Shown: positions 42,397 to 51,850, numbered from the stretch's first letter. The stretch is 64,000 nucleotides of DNA from Heyndrickxia acidicola (GCF_001636425.1 NZ_KV440953.1:4460001-4524000); one strand, 5' to 3'. Made by a program: numbers and translations. The notes: generated by a model not told the origin, from the sequence alone.

Positions 42397-45087
42397 ATGA
42401 AGTCACAAGAATATGATTTTAAATTTAGTGTCATCATGCCTATCTATAATGTGGAAAAATTTCTGGCAGAAGCCGTTGATAGTGTCCTCAATCAAACGAT
42501 AGGCCTTGAAAATATTCAAATCATCTTAGTCAATGATGAAAGCCCGGATAATAGTGAAGAAATCTGTTTGAAATATCAGGCTGAATATCCTGATAACGTT
42601 GTGTACGTGAAAAAACCAAATGGCGGTGTCAGCAGTGCGAGAAACTATGGAATTCAATTTGCCAGGGGAAGGTATATTCAATTTCTGGATCCGGATGATA
42701 AGGTCTCTCCTAATACGTTTGAAAATGTGTACGCCTTTTTTGAAGAGAATGACGAAGAAATAGATTTGGTTGCCATACCAATCTTCTTCTTTGAAGGAAG
42801 AAAGGGCAAACACGTTTTAAATAACAAGTTTTCCTCTACAAGAATCCTTGATTTAGAAGAACGTCCTGATTTAATTCTGACTCACTGCTGTTCTACTTTC
42901 ATCAAAAATGAAGTGATGAATCACTTTTCCTTTGATGAGTCCTGCCGGATAGGTGAAGATGCAAAATTAGTAAATTTAATTATTGCAAAGAAAATGAAGT
43001 ACGGTGTTGTAAAGCAAGCAAGATTCCACTACCGCGTACGTGCTGACGGATCCTCTGCCATGCAAAATGCACAGAAGAATAAAGATTGGTATAATCATTC
43101 TCTTCAAACCTTCTCAACCGATCTTGTGAATAAAACAAGCGGTGCGGATGGATCTGCCCCACGCTTTATTCAGTATGTCGTTATGCATGATTTGAAATGG
43201 AAGTTTTTCGTGAAGGATATTGCGGAAACTCCGTTGACACAAAGTGAATATGAGGAATTCGTACAACTCATCAAAAACCTTCTTAACCACATGGATGATG
43301 ACGTCATCATGGATACAAAAAATGTAAGTCATTATTATTTATTGCATGCCTTAAAAATGAAGTATAAAGGTGACTTTTCTAAAGTGGTGTTCGAGAATAA
43401 AGAAGAAGATGACTTATATCTATGTCTTCACGAAAACATTATCGCAAGACTTTCTACTGAAGTGTTAACGGTTGAAATTTTGGAAGAAAAACAGAACACG
43501 GTTCATTTGGAAGGTTTCTGGGGATCCCTTTTTGATAATGAAAACGTAGAAATTTATGCCGAAGTGGAAAACGAACGCTTTAAAACGGAAAGTATCGTAA
43601 GAAATGTGAACAACTATGTATCACTTGGTGAAACCATTAAACGGTACCCTGGATTTTCACTTGATATCCCAAAGGATGTCTTTAGAAAAGGAAGCTACAT
43701 CGAATTTTTCATCACCAAAAATGGCGTTACCCAAAATATAAAGCTTCGTTTCTTTAAATATTCAGGATTAAACCAAGGGCTGCGCAATTCGTATGCCGCA
43801 AAGGATGAACACATTTTTTATTATAGGGACAGAAAGCTTTATGTAGAAAACAATACGGTATTCAACCGCTTCACGAAAGAAGCCAAATACCTTTTCTCAC
43901 TCAGCAGAAAGAAAAAACGGGTGAAAAAAAATCAAAAATCCGCCCTTAATAAGGCGATTATTGGGCGGCTTGCTCATTATGGAACTCGACTCTTCTCCCA
44001 TAAGCCTGTCTGGCTTTTCGTTGACCGTCAAGACAAAGCAGATGATAGTGCTGAACATCTGTTCAAATATGCGATGCAAAAAAACGATGGAATCAAAAAG
44101 TATTTTGTCATTAAGAAGGATTGTGCAGACTACGAAAGATTGAAGCAGTATGGAAAGGTTGTTGCCTTCCGCTCCCTTCAGCATAAGCTCCTAACAATGG
44201 CTGCATCCAAGGTAATCTCTACACATGCCGACGTATGGGTAGTAAATCCATTCTTTAGTACGGATGTGTATTACCGTGATTTAATGACCTACGATTTTGT
44301 CTTTTTGCAGCACGGCATAACGATGGTGGACCATTCACAATGGTTGAATAAATACAATAAAAATATTCGCGTTATGGTGACGGCTGCTCACAAAGAATAT
44401 GAGTCCATTATCAACGGAGATTATAACTTTACAAAGGAAAATGTTTTCCTTGGAGGATTTCCGCGCTATGACAACCTTGAAAAGAGCAATGGCCAAAAAC
44501 AAATTTTGATTATGCCTACATGGAGAAAAGCTCTTGTCTCTCCAAAAAATCAGGCATTGGGAATTCGCCCATATAATCCTTATTTCAAGGAAAGCGAATA
44601 TTTCAAGCGGTACAATGATCTTATTAACGATGAGGAGCTGTTGCGTTTTGCAGAAGAACGCGGTTATAAAATAAAGTTTTTCCCGCATCCTGATATTCAG
44701 CAGCAGTTGTCTGATTATGACCGGAATGAACTGGTTGAATTTGTTGACTATAATACCAGCTACCAGCTTATGTTTAACTCCTCAGATATTATGATTACCG
44801 ATTTCTCTTCAGTAGCATTTGATTTCGCTTATACGAAGAAACCGGTTATTTATTATCAATTCGAAGAGTCCTACCATTTTAAATTGGACTATTATAATTA
44901 TGAAACGATGGGATTTGGCGACACGATTGCCAAGCATGAAGACCTGGTTGAAAAAATCAAGTACTACATTAATAACAACAGCCAAATGGAAGATAAGTAC
45001 AAGGATAGAGTAGACAGTTTCTTTGCTTATACGGATAAAAATAACAGAGAACGGGTTTATAATGCTATAATGGATATCGATAGGTAA
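42397..45087 (+). CDS. Fusion: GT2 glycosyltransferase + CDP-glycerol glycerophosphotransferase
   Basis: An 896-residue enzyme. Residues 1-230 are GT-A family 2 (FSVIMPIYNVEKFLAEAVDS, VNDESPDNS, FLDPDDKV). A middle beta-rich region spans about 360-500. Residues about 540-890 are a TagF-like transferase (FLQHGITMVD, GFPRYDN, ILIMPTWRKA, FPHPD, IMITDFSSVAFDFAYTKKPVIYY). The first 450 residues resemble the gene at 38333, the last part the N-terminus of the gene at 35564. It probably builds or decorates a sugar and polyol phosphate polymer. It is followed 20 bp later by an epimerase gene. Confidence 0.87.
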   Translation: MKSQEYDFKFSVIMPIYNVEKFLAEAVDSVLNQTIGLENIQIILVNDESPDNSEEICLKYQAEYPDNVVYVKKPNGGVSSARNYGIQFARGRYIQFLDPDDKVSPNTFENVYAFFEENDEEIDLVAIPIFFFEGRKGKHVLNNKFSSTRILDLEERPDLILTHCCSTFIKNEVMNHFSFDESCRIGEDAKLVNLIIAKKMKYGVVKQARFHYRVRADGSSAMQNAQKNKDWYNHSLQTFSTDLVNKTSGADGSAPRFIQYVVMHDLKWKFFVKDIAETPLTQSEYEEFVQLIKNLLNHMDDDVIMDTKNVSHYYLLHALKMKYKGDFSKVVFENKEEDDLYLCLHENIIARLSTEVLTVEILEEKQNTVHLEGFWGSLFDNENVEIYAEVENERFKTESIVRNVNNYVSLGETIKRYPGFSLDIPKDVFRKGSYIEFFITKNGVTQNIKLRFFKYSGLNQGLRNSYAAKDEHIFYYRDRKLYVENNTVFNRFTKEAKYLFSLSRKKKRVKKNQKSALNKAIIGRLAHYGTRLFSHKPVWLFVDRQDKADDSAEHLFKYAMQKNDGIKKYFVIKKDCADYERLKQYGKVVAFRSLQHKLLTMAASKVISTHADVWVVNPFFSTDVYYRDLMTYDFVFLQHGITMVDHSQWLNKYNKNIRVMVTAAHKEYESIINGDYNFTKENVFLGGFPRYDNLEKSNGQKQILIMPTWRKALVSPKNQALGIRPYNPYFKESEYFKRYNDLINDEELLRFAEERGYKIKFFPHPDIQQQLSDYDRNELVEFVDYNTSYQLMFNSSDIMITDFSSVAFDFAYTKKPVIYYQFEESYHFKLDYYNYETMGFGDTIAKHEDLVEKIKYYINNNSQMEDKYKDRVDSFFAYTDKNNRERVYNAIMDIDR

Positions 45088-45106
45088 TGTAAAGGAGTGT
45101 TAAAGA

Positions 45107-46057
45107 GTGTATACATTGGTTACAGGCGGAGCAGGTTTTATTGGTTCTCATCTTGTAAAAGCGTTAATCAACAGCAACCGAAAAGTTGTCGTTTTGGACG
45201 ACCTTTCAATGGGAAATGTTGAAAATTTGCCAAAAAGCGAAAACGTAACGTTTATTGAAGGGGATTTAGGAAATAAAACTACTGTCCAGGAACTTTTTAA
45301 AACATACGATTTTGAAAAAGTGTTTCATCTGGGAGCAGTGGCAAGCGTAGCTGCTTCAGTAGAAAACCCTTTGAAGACACACCAGACAAATTTAGAAGGA
45401 TCTTTATACTTGCTGGAAGAAGCCAAAAAGAATAAAAATCTCAAACGTTTTGTTTTTGCTTCATCAGCTGCTGTATACGGAGACGAGCCTACACTGCCAA
45501 AAACAGAAAATTCTCCTATACAACCTTTAACTCCATATGCAATAGACAAGTTTGCGAGTGAGCGGTATGCGTTATCCTATTATCAACTATATGGTACGCC
45601 TACTGCAGCCGTGCGTTTTTTCAATGTCTATGGAATAAACCAGAATCCAAGCTCGCCTTATTCAGGAGTCATCTCTATTTTGACGGACAGGCTGCTTTCG
45701 AATAAGAAGGGCATTGAAAAGACCTTTACCGTATTTGGAGATGGTGAGCAGACACGTGACTTTGTGTATGTAGACGATGTTGTTAAAGCATTGCTGCTTG
45801 TTTCCGAATCGGAGGATGCCCTTGGCCGTGTCTTTAATGTAGGGACCGGACAACCTGTTAAGCTAATTGACATGATCAATATTTATAAAAAATTATCGGG
45901 TGTCAACCTGCCGCTGGCTTTTGAAAAACAGCGGGAAGGTGATATCAGAGAATCCTATGCAGATATCAATGCATTAAGGAGCATCGATTTTGAGCCGTCC
46001 TATACGCTTGAAGAGGGCTTAAATGTTTATTGGAAGCATGAAAGTCAGCAAGGCTAA
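45107..46057 (+). CDS. NAD-dependent sugar-nucleotide epimerase
   Basis: A 316-residue extended short-chain dehydrogenase, most like UDP-glucose or UDP-GlcNAc 4-epimerases. The NAD motif is TGGAGFIGSHL (residues 6-16), the catalytic Ser lies in FASSAAVYGD and the YxxxK pair in PYAIDKFASERY. Further family marks are RFFNVYG, RDFVYVDDV and FNVGTG. Starts with GTG 45107 behind AAAGGAG, 19 bp after the GT2-TagF fusion, so both are probably cotranscribed, supplying a UDP-sugar to that enzyme. Substrate not determined. Confidence 0.87.
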   Translation: MYTLVTGGAGFIGSHLVKALINSNRKVVVLDDLSMGNVENLPKSENVTFIEGDLGNKTTVQELFKTYDFEKVFHLGAVASVAASVENPLKTHQTNLEGSLYLLEEAKKNKNLKRFVFASSAAVYGDEPTLPKTENSPIQPLTPYAIDKFASERYALSYYQLYGTPTAAVRFFNVYGINQNPSSPYSGVISILTDRLLSNKKGIEKTFTVFGDGEQTRDFVYVDDVVKALLLVSESEDALGRVFNVGTGQPVKLIDMINIYKKLSGVNLPLAFEKQREGDIRESYADINALRSIDFEPSYTLEEGLNVYWKHESQQG

Positions 46058-46183
46058 TCTGTTTTAAAGTTTTATTTTCATGCAGGGCTGCTAAAGCTCC
46101 ATATTGTATTGACACAATGGTGATTGGAGCTCTTAGAGTGAAGATCAAACAGGCGGATAATAGAGCCTTAGTATAAAAAATGA

Positions 46184-46226
46184 AAAGAGAGTTGCAGAAG
46201 CACCGTTACTGCCAACTCTCTTTTTC
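46184..46226 (+). terminator. Terminator after the epimerase gene
   Basis: AGAGAGTTG and CAACTCTCT around an 18-base loop, followed by TTTTC. Confidence 0.7.
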
Positions 46227-46259
46227 TTAGTAGACGAGGGAAATGAACAAACCTATAAT

Positions 46260-46452
46260 AGATTTGTGAAAGAAACTATGTTGTTTTTTAGCTCAAACGT
46301 GTGAAACTGCCGTTTCACACGCCTTTCAGCTCAGCTGAAAGGTTACAGTAAAGAAAGAAACATAAAAGCAAACTAGTTTGCTTTTATGTTTCTTTCTTTA
46401 CTGTAAATTGAGCTAAAATATGAGCAGTTACCCATAGAAAATGACAAAGCCT
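46260..46452. mobile_element. Family D structured element (full copy 2) with perfect 64 bp palindrome
   Basis: The element has the same plan as the copy at 30074: outer stem GTTTTTTAGCTCAA / TTGAGCTAAAATATG, hairpin GTGTGAAAC / GTTTCACAC with loop TGCC, hairpin CCTTTCAGC / GCTGAAAGG, then a perfect palindrome at 46343-46406 (32 bp arms, no loop, centre ACTAGT). The right end ACAAAGCCT matches the family terminus; the left end is decayed (AGATTTGTG). It lies in the gap between the epimerase and tagD genes. Confidence 0.85.
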
Positions 46453-46569
46453 TTTTTACAAAGTTGGAAATACTATCATTCAACTGATAATATGATGGAT
46501 AAGCTGCATCCTAGTTTAGGAACAGAGCCTACGCAATCAACTATCACTTCCTTTGTAAATAAATTTAAT

Positions 46570-46598
46570 TTGTATCGGCTATCTATAGGCATTATAAT
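46570..46598 (+). promoter_or_regulatory. Sigma-A promoter of the tagD operon
   Basis: TTGTAT (-35), 17 bp spacer, TATAAT (-10), about 80 bp upstream of tagD. Confidence 0.65.
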
Positions 46599-46679
46599 AA
46601 TAAGATGTTCAAATGCTACTGAATGAATTTTTATCTGTTTTTTTATCGATGACCTTTAATTGATAAGGGAGAGATCTAT

Positions 46680-47078
46680 ATGAAAAAGGTGTTAACATAT
46701 GGAACCTATGATCTTTTGCATTGGGGACATATAAACTTACTGAAAAGAGCCAGTGAATTAGGTGACTACTTAATTGTTGGCGTTTCTACAGACGAGTTTA
46801 ACAAGCTGAAAAATAAAAAATCCTATCATAGCTATGAAGACCGAAAGATGATTCTTGAGGCTATTCGTTATGTAGATAAAGTAATCCCAGAAGAAAATTG
46901 GGAGCAAAAGATAGAGGATATAAAGAAGTACGAAATTGACACGTTTGTCATGGGGGATGACTGGAAAGGAAAGTTTGACTACCTATCCGAGTATTGTGAT
47001 GTCATTTACCTCCCAAGAACGATTGGTATTTCGACAACTAAAATTAAAAAGGACCTCTATTCACTTAAAAATGGGTAG
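46680..47078 (+). CDS. tagD: Glycerol-3-phosphate cytidylyltransferase
   Basis: A 132-residue nucleotidyltransferase that makes CDP-glycerol, the donor for poly(glycerol phosphate) wall teichoic acid. The nucleotide motifs are YGTYDLLHWGHINLLKRA (with HxGH) and RTIGISTTKIK near the C-terminus. Length and motifs match TagD/TarD. AAGGGAGAG precedes ATG 46680. It is the first gene of a tagD-B-F-G-H operon and overlaps the next frame by 8 bases. Confidence 0.95.
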   Translation: MKKVLTYGTYDLLHWGHINLLKRASELGDYLIVGVSTDEFNKLKNKKSYHSYEDRKMILEAIRYVDKVIPEENWEQKIEDIKKYEIDTFVMGDDWKGKFDYLSEYCDVIYLPRTIGISTTKIKKDLYSLKNG

Positions 47079-48282
47079 GGAGATTTTAATTGAACTGTAT
47101 TTGTTTTTGTTTAGACTCCAGTTCATTATACTAAATTGGATTCCGGTTAAAAATAAATTGACCTTTGTCATTTCATTTGAACAGAACAGCTTCTATATAT
47201 ATGAGGAGCTTTTGAAGAGACAAGCCGATTGTGAAATCGTATTTATTTGCGACTCCTCCTGCTATGATATTGTCAAAAATGAGGTGAACGCAAAGGTTCT
47301 AAAGCTTAATGCGGCTAGTCCGATCAGCTGGTTTGAAAATATTTATCATCTGGCGACTTCGAAAACCATTATTGTTGACAATTATTTCGGTTTCCTTGCG
47401 GCTGTTTCCTTCAAGGCGGAAGTGGAGTGCATTCAAATATGGCATGCAGCTGGAGCCATTAAGACATTCGGTTTAAAGGACCATTCTCTAGCCAATAGAA
47501 GCAGCAGGGCCATTGAGCGTTTTAAAAAGGTATATAACCAATTTCATAAAGTAGTGGTAGGTTCTGATGAAATGGCGGCTGTCTTTCAGCAGGCATTTGG
47601 TGTTTCTTCGGACAGGTTCCTGTACACTGGTGTTCCGCGTACCGATTTATTTTTTAGTGAAGAAAAGCAAAAACATATCATTGCTGATTTGTACCGTGAA
47701 AATCATCATTTAAGCGGGAAAAAAGTGATCCTGTACGCGCCTACATTTCGTGACGGCAGCCTGGACACCTTTGAAATAAAGCTGGACCTTGATTATTTGT
47801 ACCAGACGCTTGGGGACGAATATGTCCTCATCGTAAAGCTGCATCCTGCTATTAGAAATAAATCTTTTTTACAAAATCGCTATCATCATTTTATAATGGA
47901 TTATTCAGACTACAGAGACATAAATGATCTGCTTCTTATAACGGATTATCTCATTACAGATTATTCATCTATTCCGTATGAATACGCCCTGATAAATAAG
48001 CCCATGCTCTTTTATGCATATGATAAAGAGAGCTACCAGAAGCAGAGAGGGCTATGGATGGATTATGAGAAAATGGTTCCGGGCCCCGTTGTCACAAAGA
48101 CGGAGGAAATCGTCAGCCAAATAAAAGAAAATCGATTTGATTATAATAGAATCCGCTATTTTTCATCTAAATGGAACAAATATTCACATGGGCATTCTGC
48201 CGGTGAATTGGTGAACTACCTATATAAAGAGCGGGGAATTGGGTCACCTGAGAAAGGGAGACAAGTTAGTTATGGAACATGA
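47071..48282 (+). CDS. tagB: Teichoic acid glycerophosphate primase, TagB-like
   Basis: A 403-residue peripheral membrane transferase of the CDP-glycerol family. The first 25 residues are hydrophobic and basic (LYLFLFRLQFIILNWIP), as in TagB. The catalytic region reads IWHAAGAIKTFGL rather than the WHGTPLK of polymerases, which points to the primase that adds the first glycerol phosphate. GVPRTD, LYAPTFRDG, and YLITDYSSIPYEYA follow. The start is uncertain: ATG 47071 overlaps the tagD end and has a weak site, while TAGGGAGA lies just downstream of it, in good position for an ATT at 47089. Confidence 0.82.
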   Translation: MGREILIELYLFLFRLQFIILNWIPVKNKLTFVISFEQNSFYIYEELLKRQADCEIVFICDSSCYDIVKNEVNAKVLKLNAASPISWFENIYHLATSKTIIVDNYFGFLAAVSFKAEVECIQIWHAAGAIKTFGLKDHSLANRSSRAIERFKKVYNQFHKVVVGSDEMAAVFQQAFGVSSDRFLYTGVPRTDLFFSEEKQKHIIADLYRENHHLSGKKVILYAPTFRDGSLDTFEIKLDLDYLYQTLGDEYVLIVKLHPAIRNKSFLQNRYHHFIMDYSDYRDINDLLLITDYLITDYSSIPYEYALINKPMLFYAYDKESYQKQRGLWMDYEKMVPGPVVTKTEEIVSQIKENRFDYNRIRYFSSKWNKYSHGHSAGELVNYLYKERGIGSPEKGRQVSYGT

Positions 48283-49501
48283 TAGAAATAAAAAAACAAC
48301 AGGCATTATGTATAAGTTGAAAAATATTAAGAAATCCAGATTGACTCAATTGATATATAAAACGGCGTTCAAGATCGTTAGCTGGATGCCGGTAAAAAAA
48401 AATCTTATTGTATTTGAAAGCTACTTAGGAAAGCAATATAGCTGCAATCCCAGGGCTATTTATGAATATCTATTGGAAAATCATCCCGGCTATCAAATGG
48501 TCTGGAGTGTCGATAAAAGGTTTGCGAAAAATTTTGAAGGAAAAAACGTTACCGCTGTGCCCCGTTTTTCGTTAAAATGGTTATTGTGCATGGCAAGGGC
48601 AAGGTATTGGGTGACAAACAGCCGGATGCCATTGTGGATTCCAAAGCCAAAACATACGGTTTATCTGCAAACGTGGCACGGCACACCGCTTAAAAGGCTG
48701 GCGGCAGATATGGAAGAAGTGCATATGCCGGAAACGACCATCAAAGAATATAAGCAAGGCTTTTTAAAGGAAGCGGGCAATTGGGATTACTTGATTTCTC
48801 CGAACGCTTATTCCACCGAGATTTTCAAAAGCGCTTTTCAGTTTGAAAAAGAAATGCTGGAGACCGGCTATCCTAGGAATGATTATTTGTACCAGCATAA
48901 TAATCAGCAAACCATCGATCAGTTTAAACGTTCACACGGAATACCTGCAGATAAAAAAATTATTCTGTATGCTCCAACCTGGCGCGATAATCAGTTTTAT
49001 GAAAAGGGTAAATATAAGTTTGATTTGGACCTTGATCTAGCACAGTTAAAGGAAAGCCTTGGCGACAATTACATTGTTCTTCTCCGGATGCATTATTTAG
49101 TTGCTGAAAATTTTGATCTAAGCCCTTATAATGGTTTTGCATACGATTTTTCTAATCACGAGGATATTCGGGATCTATACTTGATTGCTGACATCCTTAT
49201 TACGGATTATTCGTCTGTATTCTTCGACTATGCCAATTTAAAGCGGCCTATGATATTCTATGTATATGACATTGAAGAATATCGCGACAATTTACGCGGA
49301 TTCTATTTTGATTTTGAGAAGACAGCTCCGGGGCCGCTTGTCAAAACAACCGAACAAGTGATTGAGTGTATTAAAAAAACGGAAGAGGAAGACTATGCAC
49401 TGCCTGATTCCTTTGAACTATTCTATGAAAAATTTTGTTACTTGGAGTCAGGGCAATCAAGCAAAAGAGTAGTTGAAAGAGTTTTTCAAGGAAGGAATTA
49501 A
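48272..49501 (+). CDS. tagF: Teichoic acid poly(glycerol phosphate) polymerase, TagF-like
   Basis: A 409-residue CDP-glycerol transferase with TWHGTPLKRLA, GYPRNDYL, ILYAPTWRDN and ILITDYSSVFFDYANLKRPMIFY. These are the polymerase-type motifs of TagF, but it lacks the N-terminal extension of the 746-residue B. subtilis enzyme, so its chain length or a bifunctional role cannot be judged. ATG 48272 lies 11 bases after AAAGGGAG, and overlaps the tagB stop by 11 bases. It follows the primase and precedes the exporter genes, the expected order. Confidence 0.82.
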   Translation: MEHDRNKKTTGIMYKLKNIKKSRLTQLIYKTAFKIVSWMPVKKNLIVFESYLGKQYSCNPRAIYEYLLENHPGYQMVWSVDKRFAKNFEGKNVTAVPRFSLKWLLCMARARYWVTNSRMPLWIPKPKHTVYLQTWHGTPLKRLAADMEEVHMPETTIKEYKQGFLKEAGNWDYLISPNAYSTEIFKSAFQFEKEMLETGYPRNDYLYQHNNQQTIDQFKRSHGIPADKKIILYAPTWRDNQFYEKGKYKFDLDLDLAQLKESLGDNYIVLLRMHYLVAENFDLSPYNGFAYDFSNHEDIRDLYLIADILITDYSSVFFDYANLKRPMIFYVYDIEEYRDNLRGFYFDFEKTAPGPLVKTTEQVIECIKKTEEEDYALPDSFELFYEKFCYLESGQSSKRVVERVFQGRN

Positions 49502-49503
49502 CT

Positions 49504-50310
49504 ATGAAGTCTTTATTTACGGTCATTAAGGAACAGTTTACTAATTTTTATTTAATTAACAGGTTATCTTTGTATGAAATGAAAAGTGATAATAAGGATA
49601 ATTTGTTAGGCCTTTTTTGGGTTATATTAAATCCGATGATCCAAATTGGCATCTACTGGTTTGTATTCGGATACGGGATACGTGCAGGAAAACATGTAGG
49701 GCATGTTCCGTATTTTGCCTGGCTGATCGCGGGAATCGTTGTCTGGTTTTTTATCAATCCTTCCATTATAGAAGGATCCAGATCTGTCTATAGCAGGCTG
49801 AGAATGATATCGAGAATGAGCTTTCCGCTCAGTGCCATCCCAACATACGTCATTTTCGCGAAATTTTATCAGCATTTAATGCTGCTAGCCATTATTATAA
49901 TCATCCTTCAGTTTTACGGGTATCATGTGTCTGTGCATTATCTGGCACTGCCGTATTACATGGTGGCAACGATTCTGCTTTTGTTTGCTCTGGCTCTTAT
50001 TACCTCTACACTGTCAACGATTGTACGGGATGTTCATCAGATTGTTCAGTCGTTAATGAGGGTATTGTTTTACATTACACCGATATTATGGGTCCAAACA
50101 GGTATGAGTAAGTGGATTGTCATTCTGATGAAGGCGAACCCATTGTATTATATTATTGAAGGATATCGGAATTGCCTTTTAGGGAAAAGCTGGTATTTCG
50201 TCGATCACTGGTTTTACACTCTATATTTCTGGGCAGTACTATTGGTATTATTATGGATCGGCTCTGTTCTCCATATGAAATTCAGAGATAGATTGGTCGA
50301 CTATTTATAA
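49504..50310 (+). CDS. tagG: Teichoic acid export permease TagG
   Basis: A 268-residue ABC-2 type permease with six hydrophobic helices. LLGLFWVILNPMIQIGIYWFVFGYGI is the usual beginning of TagG/Wzm proteins, and NPLYYIIEGYRNCLLG the conserved C-terminal loop. With TagH it moves finished undecaprenyl-linked teichoic acid across the membrane. It starts two bases after the tagF stop. Confidence 0.92.
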   Translation: MKSLFTVIKEQFTNFYLINRLSLYEMKSDNKDNLLGLFWVILNPMIQIGIYWFVFGYGIRAGKHVGHVPYFAWLIAGIVVWFFINPSIIEGSRSVYSRLRMISRMSFPLSAIPTYVIFAKFYQHLMLLAIIIIILQFYGYHVSVHYLALPYYMVATILLLFALALITSTLSTIVRDVHQIVQSLMRVLFYITPILWVQTGMSKWIVILMKANPLYYIIEGYRNCLLGKSWYFVDHWFYTLYFWAVLLVLLWIGSVLHMKFRDRLVDYL

Positions 50311-50448
50311 GGTTCTTCTGCTTTTGTATTTTGTACCGTTATTTAGAAAGAATAATTTATAATAAAAAATGGCGCTGGGAAAGCCCATATTGAGGCCATG
50401 TGCCATCTTATACGAAAACAACCTTTTAAAAAACAGGAAGTGAAGACT

Positions 50449-51258
50449 ATGAGCAAAACAGTGGTCGTTAAGCATATTGCTAAAAAATATAAAATGTATA
50501 AAAAGGATTCGGAAAAGCTGCTAGACCTGATCTTGCCTGGCGGATATGGAGATGACTTCTATGCGCTTAGAGATATTAGCTTTGAAGCCAATGAAGGCGA
50601 TGTTATCGGGATTGTCGGAGTAAATGGTTCGGGGAAATCCACTCTGTCCAATATCATTTCCGGAATTATTCCGCCAAGTGCAGGAACGCTTGAGATAAAA
50701 GGACAGGCAGCATTAATTGCGATAAATGCCGGATTGAATAACAATTTAACCGGACGCGAAAATATCGAATTGAAATGTTTAATGCTCGGTTTCAACCGCA
50801 AAGAAATTCGCGAGCTCGAGCCTGAAATTGTTGATTTTGCCGACCTTGGCCATTTTATTGACCAGCCGGTTAAAAACTACTCCAGCGGGATGAAATCAAG
50901 GCTTGGTTTTGCCATTTCAGTCAATATCGATCCCGATATACTTATCATTGACGAAGCGCTGTCTGTTGGTGACCAAACCTTTACTGATAAATGTTTGGCC
51001 AAGATGGATGAGTTCAAAGAGCGTGGTAAAACCATTTTCTTTATCAGCCACTCTTTAAATCAGGTACAGGATTTCTGTACAAAAACGCTCTGGATTGAGT
51101 ATGGGGAAGTAAAGGAATATGGATCAGTGGAGGAAGTCCTTCCGCATTACAGCCAATTCCTAAAGGACTTCAAGAAAATGTCTGCTCAAGAACAGAAGAA
51201 GTACAGGGAAGAAACACTAAAAAAACGATTGGGAAGCAGCTTAACAGCAGCAAAATAA
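50449..51258 (+). CDS. tagH: Teichoic acid export ATPase TagH
   Basis: A 269-residue ABC ATPase. Walker A is GVNGSGKST, signature is YSSGMKSRLGF, Walker B is ILIIDEALSVGD and the switch His is in FISHSLNQ; these are typical of O-antigen and teichoic acid exporters. B. subtilis TagH (527 residues) has a long C-terminal domain that is missing here, so this resembles the short TarH of staphylococci. ATG 50449 follows CAGGAAGTG. A terminator follows. Confidence 0.92.
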   Translation: MSKTVVVKHIAKKYKMYKKDSEKLLDLILPGGYGDDFYALRDISFEANEGDVIGIVGVNGSGKSTLSNIISGIIPPSAGTLEIKGQAALIAINAGLNNNLTGRENIELKCLMLGFNRKEIRELEPEIVDFADLGHFIDQPVKNYSSGMKSRLGFAISVNIDPDILIIDEALSVGDQTFTDKCLAKMDEFKERGKTIFFISHSLNQVQDFCTKTLWIEYGEVKEYGSVEEVLPHYSQFLKDFKKMSAQEQKKYREETLKKRLGSSLTAAK

Positions 51259-51276
51259 GCTGAAGTAACCCTTTAT

Positions 51277-51320
51277 AAAGCCTGAATGAATCTTAAGCAA
51301 GATCTCATTCAGGCTTTTTT
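51277..51320 (+). terminator. Intrinsic terminator of the tag operon
   Basis: AAAGCCTGAATGA and TCATTCAGGCTTT form a 13 bp stem and are followed by TTTT. Confidence 0.9.
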
Positions 51321-51455
51321 CATTTTCTTATGAGAAGCTCTTTTTAAAAAAATATGTTATATTACACAAAAATCATTGTGAGGAATAAAAACCAGCGGGA
51401 TGATCAGTGCACTTCCCAAGTCTCTCTTACATCCTCTTGTTGATTTGATACCAAA

Positions 51456-51850
51456 ATTGATTGAAGCAAAAGGCGCGAGACTCCTGCGGGATCAGGGTGG
51501 TAGGGAAACCCCATTAGGAGCATAGTGAAGAAGAGGCTCCCAGCCTGCCACGAAAACGAGTGCCTAAAGCGGAACTGAACCAGCAGGATGATCAGTGCAC
51601 TTCCCAAGTCTCTCTTGCATCCTCTTGTTGATTTGATACCAAAGTTGATTGAAGCGGAAGGCACGAGACTCCTGCGGGAAAAGCTGGCCAAAGGGAGACC
51701 CCGCAGGAGCTTGCGACGAGGAGGCTCCCGGCCGCCCGCGGAAAGCGAGTGCTGAAGCGGAAATCAACCAGCAGGATGATTAACGCACAACCAATGCCTG
51801 AATTAGAACTCAATCTAAAGTGATTGAAGCGTGTCAGGAAAACCCCGCAG
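51456..51850. repeat. Family B repeat group: two full and one broken copy
   Basis: Copies at 51456-51580 and 51644-51768 (188 bp between starts) and a fragment at about 51820-51850. The second is the cleanest copy in this orientation: GTTGATTGAAGCGGAAGG, ACTCCTGCGGGA, CCCCGCAGGAGC and GCGGAAATCAAC. The linker CAGCAGGATGATCAGTGCAC plus CTTGTTGATTTGATACC is duplicated almost unchanged. The rest of the 51.3-52.0 kb gap holds nothing I can name. Confidence 0.85.

Noticed and set aside
46343-46406. Ordinary intrinsic terminator
   Set aside because: There is no adjacent gene end in the right place, no T run directly after the stem, and the palindrome is one of several stems in a repeated element.
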